Origin: Micromonospora vinacea
GTDB lineage: Bacteria; Actinomycetota; Actinomycetes; Mycobacteriales; Micromonosporaceae
Direction: 5' to 3'
Assembly: GCF_015751785.1 (NCBI RefSeq)
Contig: NZ_JADOTY010000001.1
Location: 4,898,001-4,962,000, forward strand
Length of the DNA stretch: 64,000 nt
The notes under the pieces are model-generated. The model was not told where the DNA came from. It made no database searches and was given only the letters and a program-made list of their open reading frames with translations. Shown piece by piece: positions 1 to 10,600 of the stretch (the stretch's first letter is position 1; every line of letters starts with the position of its first letter). Made by a program: the position numbers and the translations under genes.

Positions 1-3000
1 GACGGCAAGAGCAAGATGCTGCGCACCTCGCACGCCTTCCACTCGCCGATGATGGACCCGATCCTGGCCGAGTTCACGGCGCTGATGGGCACGGTCACGC
101 TGCGCCCGCCGACGCTGCCGTTCCTGTCCAACGTCACCGGCACCTGGATCACCGCCGAGCAGGCCACCGACCCGGCGTACTGGGCGGCGCACCTGCGGCA
201 GCCGGTCCGTTTCGGCGACTGCGTCGCCACCCTGCTCGCGGCGGGCACCTGGCAGCTGCTCGAGTGCGGCCCCGGCCGGCAGTTGGCCAGCCTGGCCCGG
301 ATGCAGGTGGCCAGGGCCGCACCGGAGCAGCGCCCGCTCGCCCCGCTGAGCAGCCTGCCCGGGCCGGGCGACGGCACCGGCGACCTGGCCACCCTGCTCG
401 GCGCCGCTGGCGCGCTCTGGTCCGCCGCCGTGCCCGTGCGCTTCGACGACGACCCGGCGGCCCGGCGGGTGCCGCTGCCCACGTACCCCTTCGAGCGCCG
501 CCGCTTCTGGATCGACCCGGATCCGGAGCAGCCGGTCGTGACCGCCCCGGTCGAGGTGGGTCCGCGACCGCTGCCGCAGTGGTTCGCGGTGCCGGTCTGG
601 CAGCAGGCCGCGCCGCTGCCGGCGGCCGAGCCGCTGGGCCGCTGCCTGGTGCTGACCGCCGGCCCGCGCGGTGACGCGCTGGTCGCCGGCCTGCGGGCCG
701 CCGGCGCCGACCCGATCGTGGTACGCCCCGGCGACTCCTTCGCCGGGACCGACAACGGCTACCACCTGCGCCCCGGTGTACGCGCCGACTACGACGACCT
801 GGTCGCGGCGCTTACCGCCGACGCGGTGCCGGCCCGGTTCGTGCACGCGTTCACGCTGGACGGCCCGCCAGCCGGCACCGACATCGCGGCGGTCTGGGCC
901 GCGCAGGAGCGGGGCTTCTTCAGCGCCCTGCACCTGGTGCAGGCACTCGCTGGCGCCGGCCTGACCAGCGAGGACGACGGCCTCGCCCTGGACCTGGTGA
1001 CCAGCGGGGTCGGCGACGTCCGCGGCGACGACCTGCGTCGCCCGGAGCACACCACCCTGGCCGGGCTGGTCCGGGTGCTGCCGGCCGAGCTGCCCGGGCT
1101 GGCCGTGCGGCTGGTCGACGGGGACCCGGCCGAGGACGACGTCGCCGCCGTGGTCGCCGAGCTGCGCCGCCTCCTGGACCCGGAGCGGGCCGAGGTGGCG
1201 CTGCGGGGGCGGCGTCGCTGGCTGCCCGGCTTCGAGCAGGTGACGGTGGACTCCGAGGTGGAGGCGGGAGCCCTGCGTGACGGTGGCCGGTACGTGATCA
1301 CCGGTGGCCTCGGCGGCATCGGCATCACCCTGGCCGAGGACTTCGCCACCCGGGCCCGGGCCAGGCTGGTGCTGCTGGCCCGCTCCGGGCTGCCGGAGCG
1401 TGAGCGGTGGGACGACCACCTCGCGGTGCACGGCGACGACCGGGCCGGCCGGGCCATCGCGGCGATCCGCCGGATGGAGGCCGCGGGCGCCGAGGTGCTG
1501 GTGCTCGCCGCCGACGTCACCGACCCGGCCGACCTGCGCCGGGTCCGCGACGCCGCGCAGGCCGCGTACGGTGGCATCGACGGCATCGTGCATGCGGCCG
1601 GCCTGCCCGGCGGGGGAATGGCCGAGGTGAAGGAGCGGGCCGAGGCCGAGCGGGTGCTCGCCCCGAAGCTCGCCGGCACGCTCGCCCTCGCCCAGGTCTT
1701 CGGTGACCTGCCACTGGACTTCGTGGTGCTGTGCTCGTCGATCACCGCCGTGGTCGGCGGCTTCGGACAGGTCGACTACTGCGCCGCGAACGCGTTCCTC
1801 GACGCGCACGCGCGCTCGGGCGCAGGCTGGCGGGCACCGGTGCTGTCGCAGAACTGGGGCGGCTGGGCCGAGGTCGGCATGGCCGTGGAGACCGCCGTGC
1901 CGGCCGGCTTCCGGGCGGCCGGCCGGGACACCGTCACCGCGGCGGTCGACCACCCGGTGCTCACCACGAAGGTCACCGGGCCAGACGGCACCGTGCTGCA
2001 CGGGCTGGTCTCCGCGGCCACCCACTGGCTGCTCGACGAGCACCGGATCGGGGGTGTGCCGGTGGTGCCGGGCACCGCCCACCTGGAGTCGGTCCGGGCC
2101 GCGGTGGCCGCCGCGCTGCCCGCGCCCGGTCCGGCCGCGGCGGTGGAGCTGCGCGACGTGGTTTTCCTCGAGCCGTTCGCGGTGCCCGAAGGCACCGTCG
2201 CCCAGTACCGGGTGGAGCTGACCGGCACCGACGAGGGCGGCACCGAGTTCGCGGTGCGGAGCCTCGCAGGCGGCCGGCTGCGGACCCACGTGCGGGGCGG
2301 CGCGGGCTGGACCGACGAGCCGGCACCGGCACCGCAACCGGCCACGGTCGTGGGTCGCCGGGTGGACGACGACGCGTCGTTCGGGCGGGGCCGGACCAGC
2401 ATGCTGACGTTCGGGCCGCGCTGGGCCGCGCTGCGGGAGCACCACCTGGCCGACGGCGAGGAGCTGGCGGTCGTCGAGGCGCCCGCCTCGGCGGCCGACG
2501 ACCTGCCCGTCTGGGGCCTGCACCCGGCACTGCTGGACGTGGCGACCGCGTTCGGTCGGGGCCAGGGCAGTGGCACCTACCTGCCACTGTCCTACGGCCG
2601 GATCGTGGTGCGCGGTTCGCTGCCGGCCCGGTTCACCAGCCGGTTGCGGCACCGCACCGGCGGCACCGACGAGGTGGTCGCCGCGGACCTGTCGCTGCGC
2701 GACCCGGACGGCCGGGAGCTGGTCGAGATCAGCGACTTCGTCCTGCGCAGGGTGGACCAGGGCGCCGTCACCGGTGGCCTGAGCGGGCCTGCCGGCGACG
2801 ACGCAGGGGCGGTGCCGGCCCCGTCCACCGAGGACATCCGGCCGGTGGACGGCGCGGAGGCGTTCCGCCGTAGCCTCACCGCCGGTCTCGGCGCCCAGGT
2901 GGTGATCGCCACCCGGACGGTCGAGGACATTCGGCACCGTGCCGGCCGGGTCACCTCCGGCAACCTGGCCGGCGACGAGGCGGCCTCCGGGCCGGCCGCG

Positions 3001-3327
3001 ACCGGGGCGTCGGCCGGCACGGCCGGGCCGGGCACCGAGTTGGAACTGGCCATCGCCCGGGTCTGGCAGGACCGGCTCGGGGTGCCCGAGGTGGGCGTCG
3101 ACGACGACTTCTTCGCCCTGGGCGGCAACTCCCTGGTCGCGGTCCAGCTGATCGCGGCGATGCGCACGGCGACCGGGGTGCGCCTGCCGATGCGCAGCCT
3201 CTTCGAGACCCCCACCGTGGCCGGGCTGGCAGCCCGGATCGAGGAACTGCGCGTCGCCGCGGCCGAGACCGACGAGCCGGTCACCCCGGCACCGATCCCC
3301 GCCATTCCGCGACTGCCCCGTGCGTGA
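1..3327 (+). CDS. Type I polyketide synthase, C-terminal part (AT-KR-DH-like-carrier)
   Basis: The gene is open at the left edge, so the N-terminus including any KS is missing. Residues are counted from base 1. The frame opens inside an acyltransferase with HAFH at 11-14, the motif usually seen in malonyl-CoA-selective ATs. A KR structural subdomain follows (about 190-410), then a catalytic KR with the GGLGGIG NADPH loop near 435-441 and Tyr593 in the YxxxN context. A dehydratase-like hot-dog domain follows, with HxxxGxxxxP starting at His681 and an HPALLD motif whose Asp846 lacks the usual Gln/His four residues on. A linker leads to a carrier domain with LGGNS (Ser1044), the form common in PKS-NRPS hybrids. 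KR before DH is unusual. The next gene starts 25 bp downstream with a strong ribosome site, consistent with one operon. Confidence 0.93.
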   Translation, partial: DGKSKMLRTSHAFHSPMMDPILAEFTALMGTVTLRPPTLPFLSNVTGTWITAEQATDPAYWAAHLRQPVRFGDCVATLLAAGTWQLLECGPGRQLASLARMQVARAAPEQRPLAPLSSLPGPGDGTGDLATLLGAAGALWSAAVPVRFDDDPAARRVPLPTYPFERRRFWIDPDPEQPVVTAPVEVGPRPLPQWFAVPVWQQAAPLPAAEPLGRCLVLTAGPRGDALVAGLRAAGADPIVVRPGDSFAGTDNGYHLRPGVRADYDDLVAALTADAVPARFVHAFTLDGPPAGTDIAAVWAAQERGFFSALHLVQALAGAGLTSEDDGLALDLVTSGVGDVRGDDLRRPEHTTLAGLVRVLPAELPGLAVRLVDGDPAEDDVAAVVAELRRLLDPERAEVALRGRRRWLPGFEQVTVDSEVEAGALRDGGRYVITGGLGGIGITLAEDFATRARARLVLLARSGLPERERWDDHLAVHGDDRAGRAIAAIRRMEAAGAEVLVLAADVTDPADLRRVRDAAQAAYGGIDGIVHAAGLPGGGMAEVKERAEAERVLAPKLAGTLALAQVFGDLPLDFVVLCSSITAVVGGFGQVDYCAANAFLDAHARSGAGWRAPVLSQNWGGWAEVGMAVETAVPAGFRAAGRDTVTAAVDHPVLTTKVTGPDGTVLHGLVSAATHWLLDEHRIGGVPVVPGTAHLESVRAAVAAALPAPGPAAAVELRDVVFLEPFAVPEGTVAQYRVELTGTDEGGTEFAVRSLAGGRLRTHVRGGAGWTDEPAPAPQPATVVGRRVDDDASFGRGRTSMLTFGPRWAALREHHLADGEELAVVEAPASAADDLPVWGLHPALLDVATAFGRGQGSGTYLPLSYGRIVVRGSLPARFTSRLRHRTGGTDEVVAADLSLRDPDGRELVEISDFVLRRVDQGAVTGGLSGPAGDDAGAVPAPSTEDIRPVDGAEAFRRSLTAGLGAQVVIATRTVEDIRHRAGRVTSGNLAGDEAASGPAATGASAGTAGPGTELELAIARVWQDRLGVPEVGVDDDFFALGGNSLVAVQLIAAMRTATGVRLPMRSLFETPTVAGLAARIEELRVAAAETDEPVTPAPIPAIPRLPRA

Positions 3328-3352
3328 CGAGAAACCAGGAGTGGAGAGAACA

Positions 3353-4306
3353 ATGAGCGACACGACCGCCACGCTGCCCGTGGTCGTCGAATCCGACGGC
3401 CGGACACTGACCGAGCTGATCACCGAGCGCCGCGCCGAGCTGCGGGCAGCCGTGGCCGAGCAGGGCGGGTTGTTGTTCCGCGGCTTCGACGTGGGCGGGG
3501 TGGACGGCTTCGACCGGGTGGTCCGGGCGCTGGCCGGTGAGCCGCTGACCTACACCGAGCGGTCCTCACCACGACACGCCATCAAGGGCCGGGTGTACAC
3601 CTCGACCGACTACCCGCCGGACGAGGAGATCTTCCTGCACAACGAGAACTCGTACCAGGCGCGCTGGCCGTTGACGCTGTTCTTCTACTGCATCACCGCG
3701 CCGCAGACACTGGGCGCCACTCCGCTGGCCGACATCCGCCGGGTCTACCGGGAGATCGACCCCGCGGTACGCGAGGAGTTCGTCCGCCGCCGCTGGATGC
3801 TGATGCGCAACTTCCACGGAGATTTCGGCGCGAGCTGGCAGCACGTGTTCGGCACCGACGACCGCGCCGAGGTCGAGGCGTACGCGGCGGCGAACCGGAT
3901 CACGCTGGAGTGGGTGGGCCGCGACGGGCTGCGTACCCGTGCGGTCCGCGACGTCGTGCACCAGCGGCCCGGCTCGGACATCCCCCGCTGGTTCAACCAT
4001 GCCACGTTCTTCCACGTGAGCAGCCTGGCCAAGGACCTCCAGGAGGGGCTGCTGGCCATGTTCGGCGCGGACGGGCTGCCGTCGAACACCTACTACGGCG
4101 ACGGCGGCGAGATCCCCGTCGATGTCATGGACCACCTGCGCGCCGCCTACCGGGCCGCCAGCGTCCGCTTCGACTACCAGCGCGACGACGTGCTGGTGGT
4201 CGACAACATGACCGCCGCGCACGGCCGGGAGCCGTACACCGGCCCCCGCAAGATCGCCGTGGCGATGGCCGAACCGCACACCCCCGACACCGATGGAGCA
4301 CTGTGA
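3353..4306 (+). CDS. SyrP/TauD-like Fe(II)/2-oxoglutarate-dependent hydroxylase
   Basis: This 317-residue protein resembles TauD/TfdA dioxygenases, closest by eye to SyrP-type enzymes that beta-hydroxylate Asp on an NRPS carrier. The facial-triad signature HNE is at His96-Glu98 in an LHNENSY context. The distal His290 lies in AAHGREPY, followed by the GPRKI arginine expected to bind 2-oxoglutarate. ATG 3353 is preferred because AGGAGTGGAGAG lies just upstream; a GTG at 3320 would overlap the PKS. Its stop overlaps the MbtH start by one base. It sits directly before a module with an Asn/Asp specificity code, so beta-hydroxylation of that residue is the inferred job. Family certain, substrate inferred. 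Confidence 0.9.
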   Translation: MSDTTATLPVVVESDGRTLTELITERRAELRAAVAEQGGLLFRGFDVGGVDGFDRVVRALAGEPLTYTERSSPRHAIKGRVYTSTDYPPDEEIFLHNENSYQARWPLTLFFYCITAPQTLGATPLADIRRVYREIDPAVREEFVRRRWMLMRNFHGDFGASWQHVFGTDDRAEVEAYAAANRITLEWVGRDGLRTRAVRDVVHQRPGSDIPRWFNHATFFHVSSLAKDLQEGLLAMFGADGLPSNTYYGDGGEIPVDVMDHLRAAYRAASVRFDYQRDDVLVVDNMTAAHGREPYTGPRKIAVAMAEPHTPDTDGAL

Positions 4307-4494
4307 TGGCCGAGCCCCGATTCCTGGTCGTGCGCAACGACGAGGAGCAGTACTCCATCTGGCCGGCCGGACGGGACCTACCGGCGGGCTGGTACGACGT
4401 GGGGTTCGCCGGCACCCGCGAGGAGTGCCTGGCGCACATCGACACCGTGTGGATCGACATGCGCCCCCGTTCGGTGCGGGAGTCGGCGTCATGA
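4306..4494 (+). CDS. MbtH family protein
   Basis: This 62-residue protein carries the MbtH signature throughout: NDEEQYSIWP, the PAGW turn, the CLAHID stretch and a final WIDMRP. MbtH proteins bind NRPS adenylation domains and help them fold and activate amino acids. The ATG overlaps the hydroxylase stop by one base (TGATG), and the stop overlaps the next NRPS start by four bases (ATGA), so it is translationally coupled to both. The likely partners are the two adenylation domains immediately downstream. Confidence 0.96.
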   Translation: MAEPRFLVVRNDEEQYSIWPAGRDLPAGWYDVGFAGTREECLAHIDTVWIDMRPRSVRESAS

Positions 4495-7400
4495 CCCAGG
4501 AGTGGACCTTCCCGGCCTCCTTCGCCCAGGAGCGGGTGTGGACGGCCAACCAGCTCGACCCCGGTTCGCCGGTCTTCAACATCTCCGCGCCGTTCGGGTT
4601 TCCGGCCGGCGTCACCGCGACCCAGGTCGCCGAGGCACTCACGCAGGTGGTCGCCCGACACGAGGCACTGCGCACCCACCTGCGGATGGCCGACGGGGTG
4701 CTGACGCAGGTCGTCCGGGCCGTCGAGCCGGTGGAGCTGCCGGAGCTGGACCTGACCGACCTGCCCGCCGACGAGCAGCAAGCCCGCGCCACCGACACGC
4801 TGGCCGAGCTGGCGCGGACGCCGATCCCGCTGGACGCCCCGCCACTGTGGCGGGCCCGGCTGGTCCGCTTCGCCGCCGACCGGCTCGGGTTGCAGTTCGT
4901 GGTGCACCATGCGGTCTTCGACAGCCACTCCGCGGTGCTCTTCGACGCCGAACTGGCCGCGTTCACGCGGGCCGCGCTGACCGGCGCCCCGGCCGACGTA
5001 CCCGAGCTGCCCATCCAGTACGCCGACTTCGCCGTCTGGCAGCGCGACCAGCTCACCGACGACGAGCTGGACCGGCAGCTCGCCTTCTGGCGCGACAGCC
5101 TGGCCGGTGCGCCGACGGTGACCGGCCTGCCGCTGGACCGGCCGCGCCCCGCCCAGCTCGGCTTCGCCGGCGACGAGGTGCGCTTCGACCTTCCCGACGG
5201 CCTGCTGGACCGGGTCGGGCAACTCGCCGCTGGCACGTCTGCGACTCCGTACATGGTGCTGTTGGCCACCTTCGCCGCGCTGCTGTCCCGAATCTCGGGC
5301 GACCCGCAGGTGGTGGTCGGTGTCTCCACCGCCGGCCGGGACGCCGCCGAGCTGGCCCCGTTGATCGGTATGTTCGTCAACCCGGTCGCGGTGTCCTGCG
5401 ACCTGACCGGCGACCCGAGCGGCACCGAGCTGATCGGCCGGGTCCGGGCTGGTCTGGTGGGCGCGATGGAACATGGGCAGACGCCGTTCCAGCGGATCGT
5501 CGAGGCGGTCGCCGCGCACCGCGACCCGTCGGTGCAGCCGGTGTTCCAGACCGCGCTGAACTTCATCCCGGACTCCGGCCTGGACGTGGTGGCGCTGGGC
5601 ACCACCAAGGACGACCTGGCCTTCGACATAACGCGCGGCACCAGCCGCCTGGTCTACCGCACCGACCTGTTCGACCGGGCCACCGCCGAGACGGTCGTCG
5701 CCCGCTACCTGCGGCTGCTCACCGCCGTCGTCGCCGACCCGGCCACCAGGCTGTCCGCGCTGCCGTTGCTCGACGACGCCGAACGCGACCTGCTGCGCAC
5801 GTGGGCCGGCACCGGTGGCGAGGTGGTGCCGACCACTGTGGTCGCCGAGGTGCAGCGGCAGGCCGCCGCCACCCCGGCGGCGGCCGCGCTGCTCTGCGAC
5901 GGGGTGGAGTTGAGCTACGCCGAGCTGTCCGCCCGAGCCAACCGTTTGGCCCGGTTGCTGGTCGAGCGGGGTGCCGGGCCGGAGACCCGGGTCGCGTTGC
6001 TGCTGCCCCGATCGGTGGAGCTGCTGGTGGCGATCCTCGCGGTGCTCAAGGCCGGTGCGGCGTACCTGCCCGTGGACACCGACTACCCGGCGAACCGGAT
6101 CGGCTACCTGCTCACCGACGCGGAGCCGACACTGGTGCTGGCCACCCCGCAGACGGCCGCGCTGGCCGGGGCCGACGCGCTGGTGCTCGACTCCACGACC
6201 GCCGCCGACCTCGACGACACCGACCTGCTCGATGACGACCGCCGGTCGCCGCTGCGCCCGGAGCACCCGGCGTACGTCCTCTACACCTCCGGCTCCACCG
6301 GCCGGCCCAAGGGCGTGCTGGTGGAGCACCGCGCGGTGACCGCCTACCTGGCCTGGGCCCGAGGCACCTACCCGGGCCTGGCCGGCACCGCCCTGCTGCA
6401 CTCGCCGATCTCGTTCGACCTGACCGTCACCGGGCTGCTCGGCCCGCTCACCGCCGGCGGCACGGTCCGGCTGGCGGGCATCGACACGCCCGCCGCTCGG
6501 GCCGGCGGACCGCCCACGTTCCTCAAGGTCACCCCCAGCCACCTGCCGCTGCTCGACGACGCGCTGTCGCCCACCACCGACCTGGTGATCGGCGGGGAGG
6601 CGCTGACCGGCGAGCAGTTGGCCGGCTGGCGGGCGGCGCACCCGGAGGTGACGGTGGTCAACGAGTACGGCCCGACCGAGGCGACCGTCGGTTGCGTCGC
6701 GGCCCGGATCGCGCCCGGCCGCCTGGTGCCCGCCGGGCCGGTGCCGATCGGCCAGGCCACCTGGACCACCCGGGTCCACCTGCTCGACGCGGCGTTGAAT
6801 CCGGTGCCGCCCGGTGTGGTCGGCGAGCTGTATGTCGCCGGGGCGCAACTGGCCCGGGGCTACCTGCGCCGACCGGCCCTCACCGCCGAGCGGTTCCTGC
6901 CCTGTCCGTACGGGCCGCCGGGGGAGCGGATGTACCGCACCGGTGACCTTGCCCGGTGGCGAGCCGACGGGACGTTGGAGTACCTGGGCCGCCGCGACGA
7001 CCAGGTCAAGGTCCGGGGGATGCGGATCGAGCTGGGCGAGATCGAGTCGGTGCTGCGCGCCCGCCCGGACGTGGACGCGGCAACGGTCGTGGTCCGCGCC
7101 GACGGCGGGGAGCCGACGCTGGTCGGCTACCTGGTCGGCCCGGTCGACACAGCGGCGCTCGCCGCCGACCTGGCCCTCGAGCTGCCCGCGCACATGGTGC
7201 CGAGCGCATTCGTCGTGCTGGACGCGCTGCCGCTGACGCCGAACGGCAAGCTGGACACCGCCGCGCTGCCGGCACCGGCGGTCGCCACCACCGACGGGTT
7301 CCTCGCTCCGCGTACCGACGCCGAGGCCCTGGTCGCCGAGGTCTACGCCGACGTCCTCCAGGTGGAGAAGGTCGGCGTCCTCGACGACTTCTTCGCTCTC

Positions 7401-7607
7401 GGCGGCAACTCGCTACGCGGCATGCGGGCGATGGCCCGCATCCGCGCCGAGGTGGACGTGGAGTTGCCGATGCGAGCGCTGTTCAGCAGCCCGGTGGTGG
7501 CCGACCTGGCGGCCCAGATCGAAGCGCGGATCGCCGCCGAGCTCGACGAGCTTTCCGAAACCGAGGTCGCCGCGCTGCTCGTGGCGGAGAAGGACACCCC
7601 CTCATGA
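4491..7607 (+). CDS. NRPS module C-A-PCP, predicted Asn/Asp-specific
   Basis: This 1038-residue single module begins with a condensation domain whose active-site motif reads HHAVFDS (His139-Ser145), with Ser replacing the usual final Gly. The adenylation domain shows LYTSGSTGRPKG (about 597-608), NEYGPTE, YRTGDLARW, GRRDDQVKVRGMRIE and NGKLD. Aligning by eye to GrsA gives the ten-residue code D-L-T-K-V-G-E-V-G-K, one position from the published Asn code (DLTKLGEVGK) and close to the Asp code (DLTKVGHIGK). A carrier domain with LGGNS (Ser974) ends the protein; there is no epimerase or TE. It overlaps both neighbours by 4 bp. It probably condenses Asn or Asp onto the polyketide from the upstream PKS. 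Confidence 0.95.
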   Translation: MTQEWTFPASFAQERVWTANQLDPGSPVFNISAPFGFPAGVTATQVAEALTQVVARHEALRTHLRMADGVLTQVVRAVEPVELPELDLTDLPADEQQARATDTLAELARTPIPLDAPPLWRARLVRFAADRLGLQFVVHHAVFDSHSAVLFDAELAAFTRAALTGAPADVPELPIQYADFAVWQRDQLTDDELDRQLAFWRDSLAGAPTVTGLPLDRPRPAQLGFAGDEVRFDLPDGLLDRVGQLAAGTSATPYMVLLATFAALLSRISGDPQVVVGVSTAGRDAAELAPLIGMFVNPVAVSCDLTGDPSGTELIGRVRAGLVGAMEHGQTPFQRIVEAVAAHRDPSVQPVFQTALNFIPDSGLDVVALGTTKDDLAFDITRGTSRLVYRTDLFDRATAETVVARYLRLLTAVVADPATRLSALPLLDDAERDLLRTWAGTGGEVVPTTVVAEVQRQAAATPAAAALLCDGVELSYAELSARANRLARLLVERGAGPETRVALLLPRSVELLVAILAVLKAGAAYLPVDTDYPANRIGYLLTDAEPTLVLATPQTAALAGADALVLDSTTAADLDDTDLLDDDRRSPLRPEHPAYVLYTSGSTGRPKGVLVEHRAVTAYLAWARGTYPGLAGTALLHSPISFDLTVTGLLGPLTAGGTVRLAGIDTPAARAGGPPTFLKVTPSHLPLLDDALSPTTDLVIGGEALTGEQLAGWRAAHPEVTVVNEYGPTEATVGCVAARIAPGRLVPAGPVPIGQATWTTRVHLLDAALNPVPPGVVGELYVAGAQLARGYLRRPALTAERFLPCPYGPPGERMYRTGDLARWRADGTLEYLGRRDDQVKVRGMRIELGEIESVLRARPDVDAATVVVRADGGEPTLVGYLVGPVDTAALAADLALELPAHMVPSAFVVLDALPLTPNGKLDTAALPAPAVATTDGFLAPRTDAEALVAEVYADVLQVEKVGVLDDFFALGGNSLRGMRAMARIRAEVDVELPMRALFSSPVVADLAAQIEARIAAELDELSETEVAALLVAEKDTPS

Positions 7608-10600
7608 CGGACGTGAAGGACACGGCCCGCGATCCCGCCCGGCAGGCGCTGATCGCCCAACGGTTGCGCCGCCGGTCGGGCGGCGCGCCCACCGCGCGGA
7701 TCACCCCCCGCCCGCCGGACGCCGAGGTGCCGCTGTCGTACGCCCAGGAGCGGGTCTGGTTCATGGACCAGCTCGCGCCCGGCGAGGCGGCGTACCACAT
7801 CGCAGTGCCGCTGCGGGTGCGCGGCCCGCTCGATGTCGCGGCGCTGCGCCGCGCGTTGGCCGACCTGACCCGCCGGCACGAATCGCTGCGCACGCGGTTC
7901 CCGGCCGACCCCGATGGTCGGCCCACGGTGGTGCTCGACGACCTGGTCGAGGTGCCGCTGACCGTGGTCGACGCCGCCGACGAGGTCGCCGCGCAGGAGT
8001 TGATCGACCGGGCCGCCGCCGAGCCGTTCGACCTGGCCAACGGGCCACTGCTGCGCGCCCTGCTGATCCGGTTGACGGCGAGGGAGCACGTGCTGCTGCT
8101 CGGCCAGCACCACATCGTCGGTGACGGCTGGTCGGTGGACGTGCTGCTGCGTGACCTGATCAGCCGCTACCGTGACGGGGAGCTGCCCAGCCTGCCGGTG
8201 CAGTACGGCGACTTCGCCGTCTGGGAGGCGCGGGAGCTGGCCGCCCCGGGCACCCGCCGGCACCTGGACTGGTGGAGGGACAGGCTCGCCGGCATCACCC
8301 CGCTGGAACTGCCATTGGACCTGCCCCGTCCGGCCACCCAGACTTACCGGGGGGACTTCGTCGAGTTCACCGTTGATCGGGTCACCACCGAGGGGCTGGC
8401 CGCGCTGACGCGCTCCTACGGCGGGACCCTGTTCATGACGCTGCTTGCCGCGTACCAGGTGTTCCTGGCCCGGCACGCCGGGCAGGACGACTTCGTGGTC
8501 GGCGCTTCGGTGGCCGGGCGGTCGGCACCCGAGCTGGAGAACGTGGTCGGCATGTTCGTCAACATGCTGCCGCTGCGCGCCGAGCTGGCCGGCGAACCGA
8601 GCTTCATCGAGCTGCTCCAGCGGACCCGCAGGGCGGTGCTGGACGGGCTGGAGCACGCCGAGGTGCCCTTCGCCCGGGTGGTGCACGAGTTGGGGCTGCC
8701 GCGCGACGTCAGCCGCTCGCCGGTCTTCCAGGCGATGTTCGTGTTGCAGAACTACGAGATGGGCCGGTTCGCCGGGGTCGCCGACGACGCCGGGGTCGGC
8801 TTCGAGTGGCAACCGATGGAGTTGCGCGCCACCCGCTTCGACTTCGAGCTGCACGCAGTCGAGACTGGTGACGGCCTCTGGGGCAAGCTGGTCTTCAACA
8901 CCGATCTGTTCACCAGGGACACCGTCGAGCGGATGGCGCACCGGCTGACCACCCTGCTGCGCACGGTGGTCGCCACGCCGGACCTGCCGGTCTCCGCACT
9001 GGATCTGCTCGCGCCGGCCGAGCGGGAGCTGCTGGCCGGGTGGAACGACACCGCCGGCGACTTCCCGCGGCAGCAGACCCTGCACGCCCCGATCGAGGAG
9101 CGCGCCGCCCGTACACCGGATGCGGTCGCGTTGCGGTTCGCCGGCCGATCGACGACGTACGCCGAGCTGAACACGGCGGCGAATCGGGTGGCGCACCGGC
9201 TGCGCGCCGCCGGGGTGGGCCCGGAGACCCTGGTCGGGGTCTGCGCGGAACGCTCGGCGGAGCTGGTCGCGGGCCTGCTTGGAGTGCTCAAGGCCGGCGG
9301 CGCCTACCTGCCGCTTGACCCGGAGTACCCGGCGGACCGGCTGGCGTTCATGGTCACCGACGCCGCCGCGCCGGTGGTGCTGGTGCAGGGGCATCTGCGT
9401 GACGTGTTGCCCGCGACCGACGCCAGCGTGTTCGTCCTGGACGACGAGTCGGCCTGGGCCGACCAGCCGGCGAATGACCCGACTCCGATGGGCGGCCCGG
9501 CCAACCTGGCGTACGTCATCTACACATCCGGCTCCACCGGCCGGCCCAAGGGCGTGCCGAACACCCATCGGGGCATTGTCAACCGCCTCGACTGGATGCA
9601 GCGCACCTATCACCTCGGCGCCGACGACGCGGTGTTGCAGAAGACCCCGGCCAGCTTCGACGTGTCGGTGTGGGAATTCTTCTGGCCGCTGCGCGAGGGC
9701 GCCCGGCTGGTGCTGGCCGATCCGGGCGGTCACAAGGACGCCGGCTACCTGCGCGACCTGCTGGTCACCGAGCGGGTCACCACCGCCCACTTCGTACCGT
9801 CGATGTTGACGGTCTTCCTCGCCGAGGACGGCGTCGAGGCGGCCACCGCGCTGCGCCGGGTGATTTGTAGCGGCGAGGAGTTGCCGCTCGCGGCAGCCCG
9901 GCAATTCACCGCCCGGTTGCCCGGTTGCGGCCTGCACAACCTGTACGGGCCGACCGAGGCGGCAATCGACGTCAGCGCGTGGACCTGCGACCCGGCATTG
10001 CTGGCCAGTCTGACCAGCGTGCCGATCGGCGCACCGATCAGCAACCTGCGCCTGCACGTGCTGGACGCCTGGGGCAACCCCTGCCCGGTCGGTGTCGCCG
10101 GTGAGCTACACATCGGCGGCGTCGGGCTGGCCCGTGGGTACCACCGCCGAGCGGCGCTGACCGCCGAGCGGTTCGTGCCGGACCCGTTCGCCGCCGAGCC
10201 GGGCGCCCGGCTGTACCGCACCGGCGACCTGGCCCGCTGGCGGGTCGCGCCCGGCGGCCAGCCGGGCGGTGTGCTCGAGTTCCTCGGCCGGATGGACCAC
10301 CAGGTCAAGCTGCGGGGCCTGCGTATCGAGCTGGGCGAGATCGAGAGCGCGTTGCGCGCCCAGCCCGGCGTGACCGAGGCCGTCGTGCTGGTCCGTGAGG
10401 ACACCCCCGGCGACAAGCGCCTCACCGGGTACGTGGTCGGCGCGGCCGAGCACGACGCGTTGAAGGTGGCGCTGAAGGAGACCCTGCCCGAGTACATGGT
10501 GCCGGCGGCGTTCGTCACCGTGGACGTGTTCCCGCTGACCCCGAACGGCAAGCTGGACCGTCGGGCGCTGCCCGCGCCGGTGGTCACCCGCGCCGGGTCG

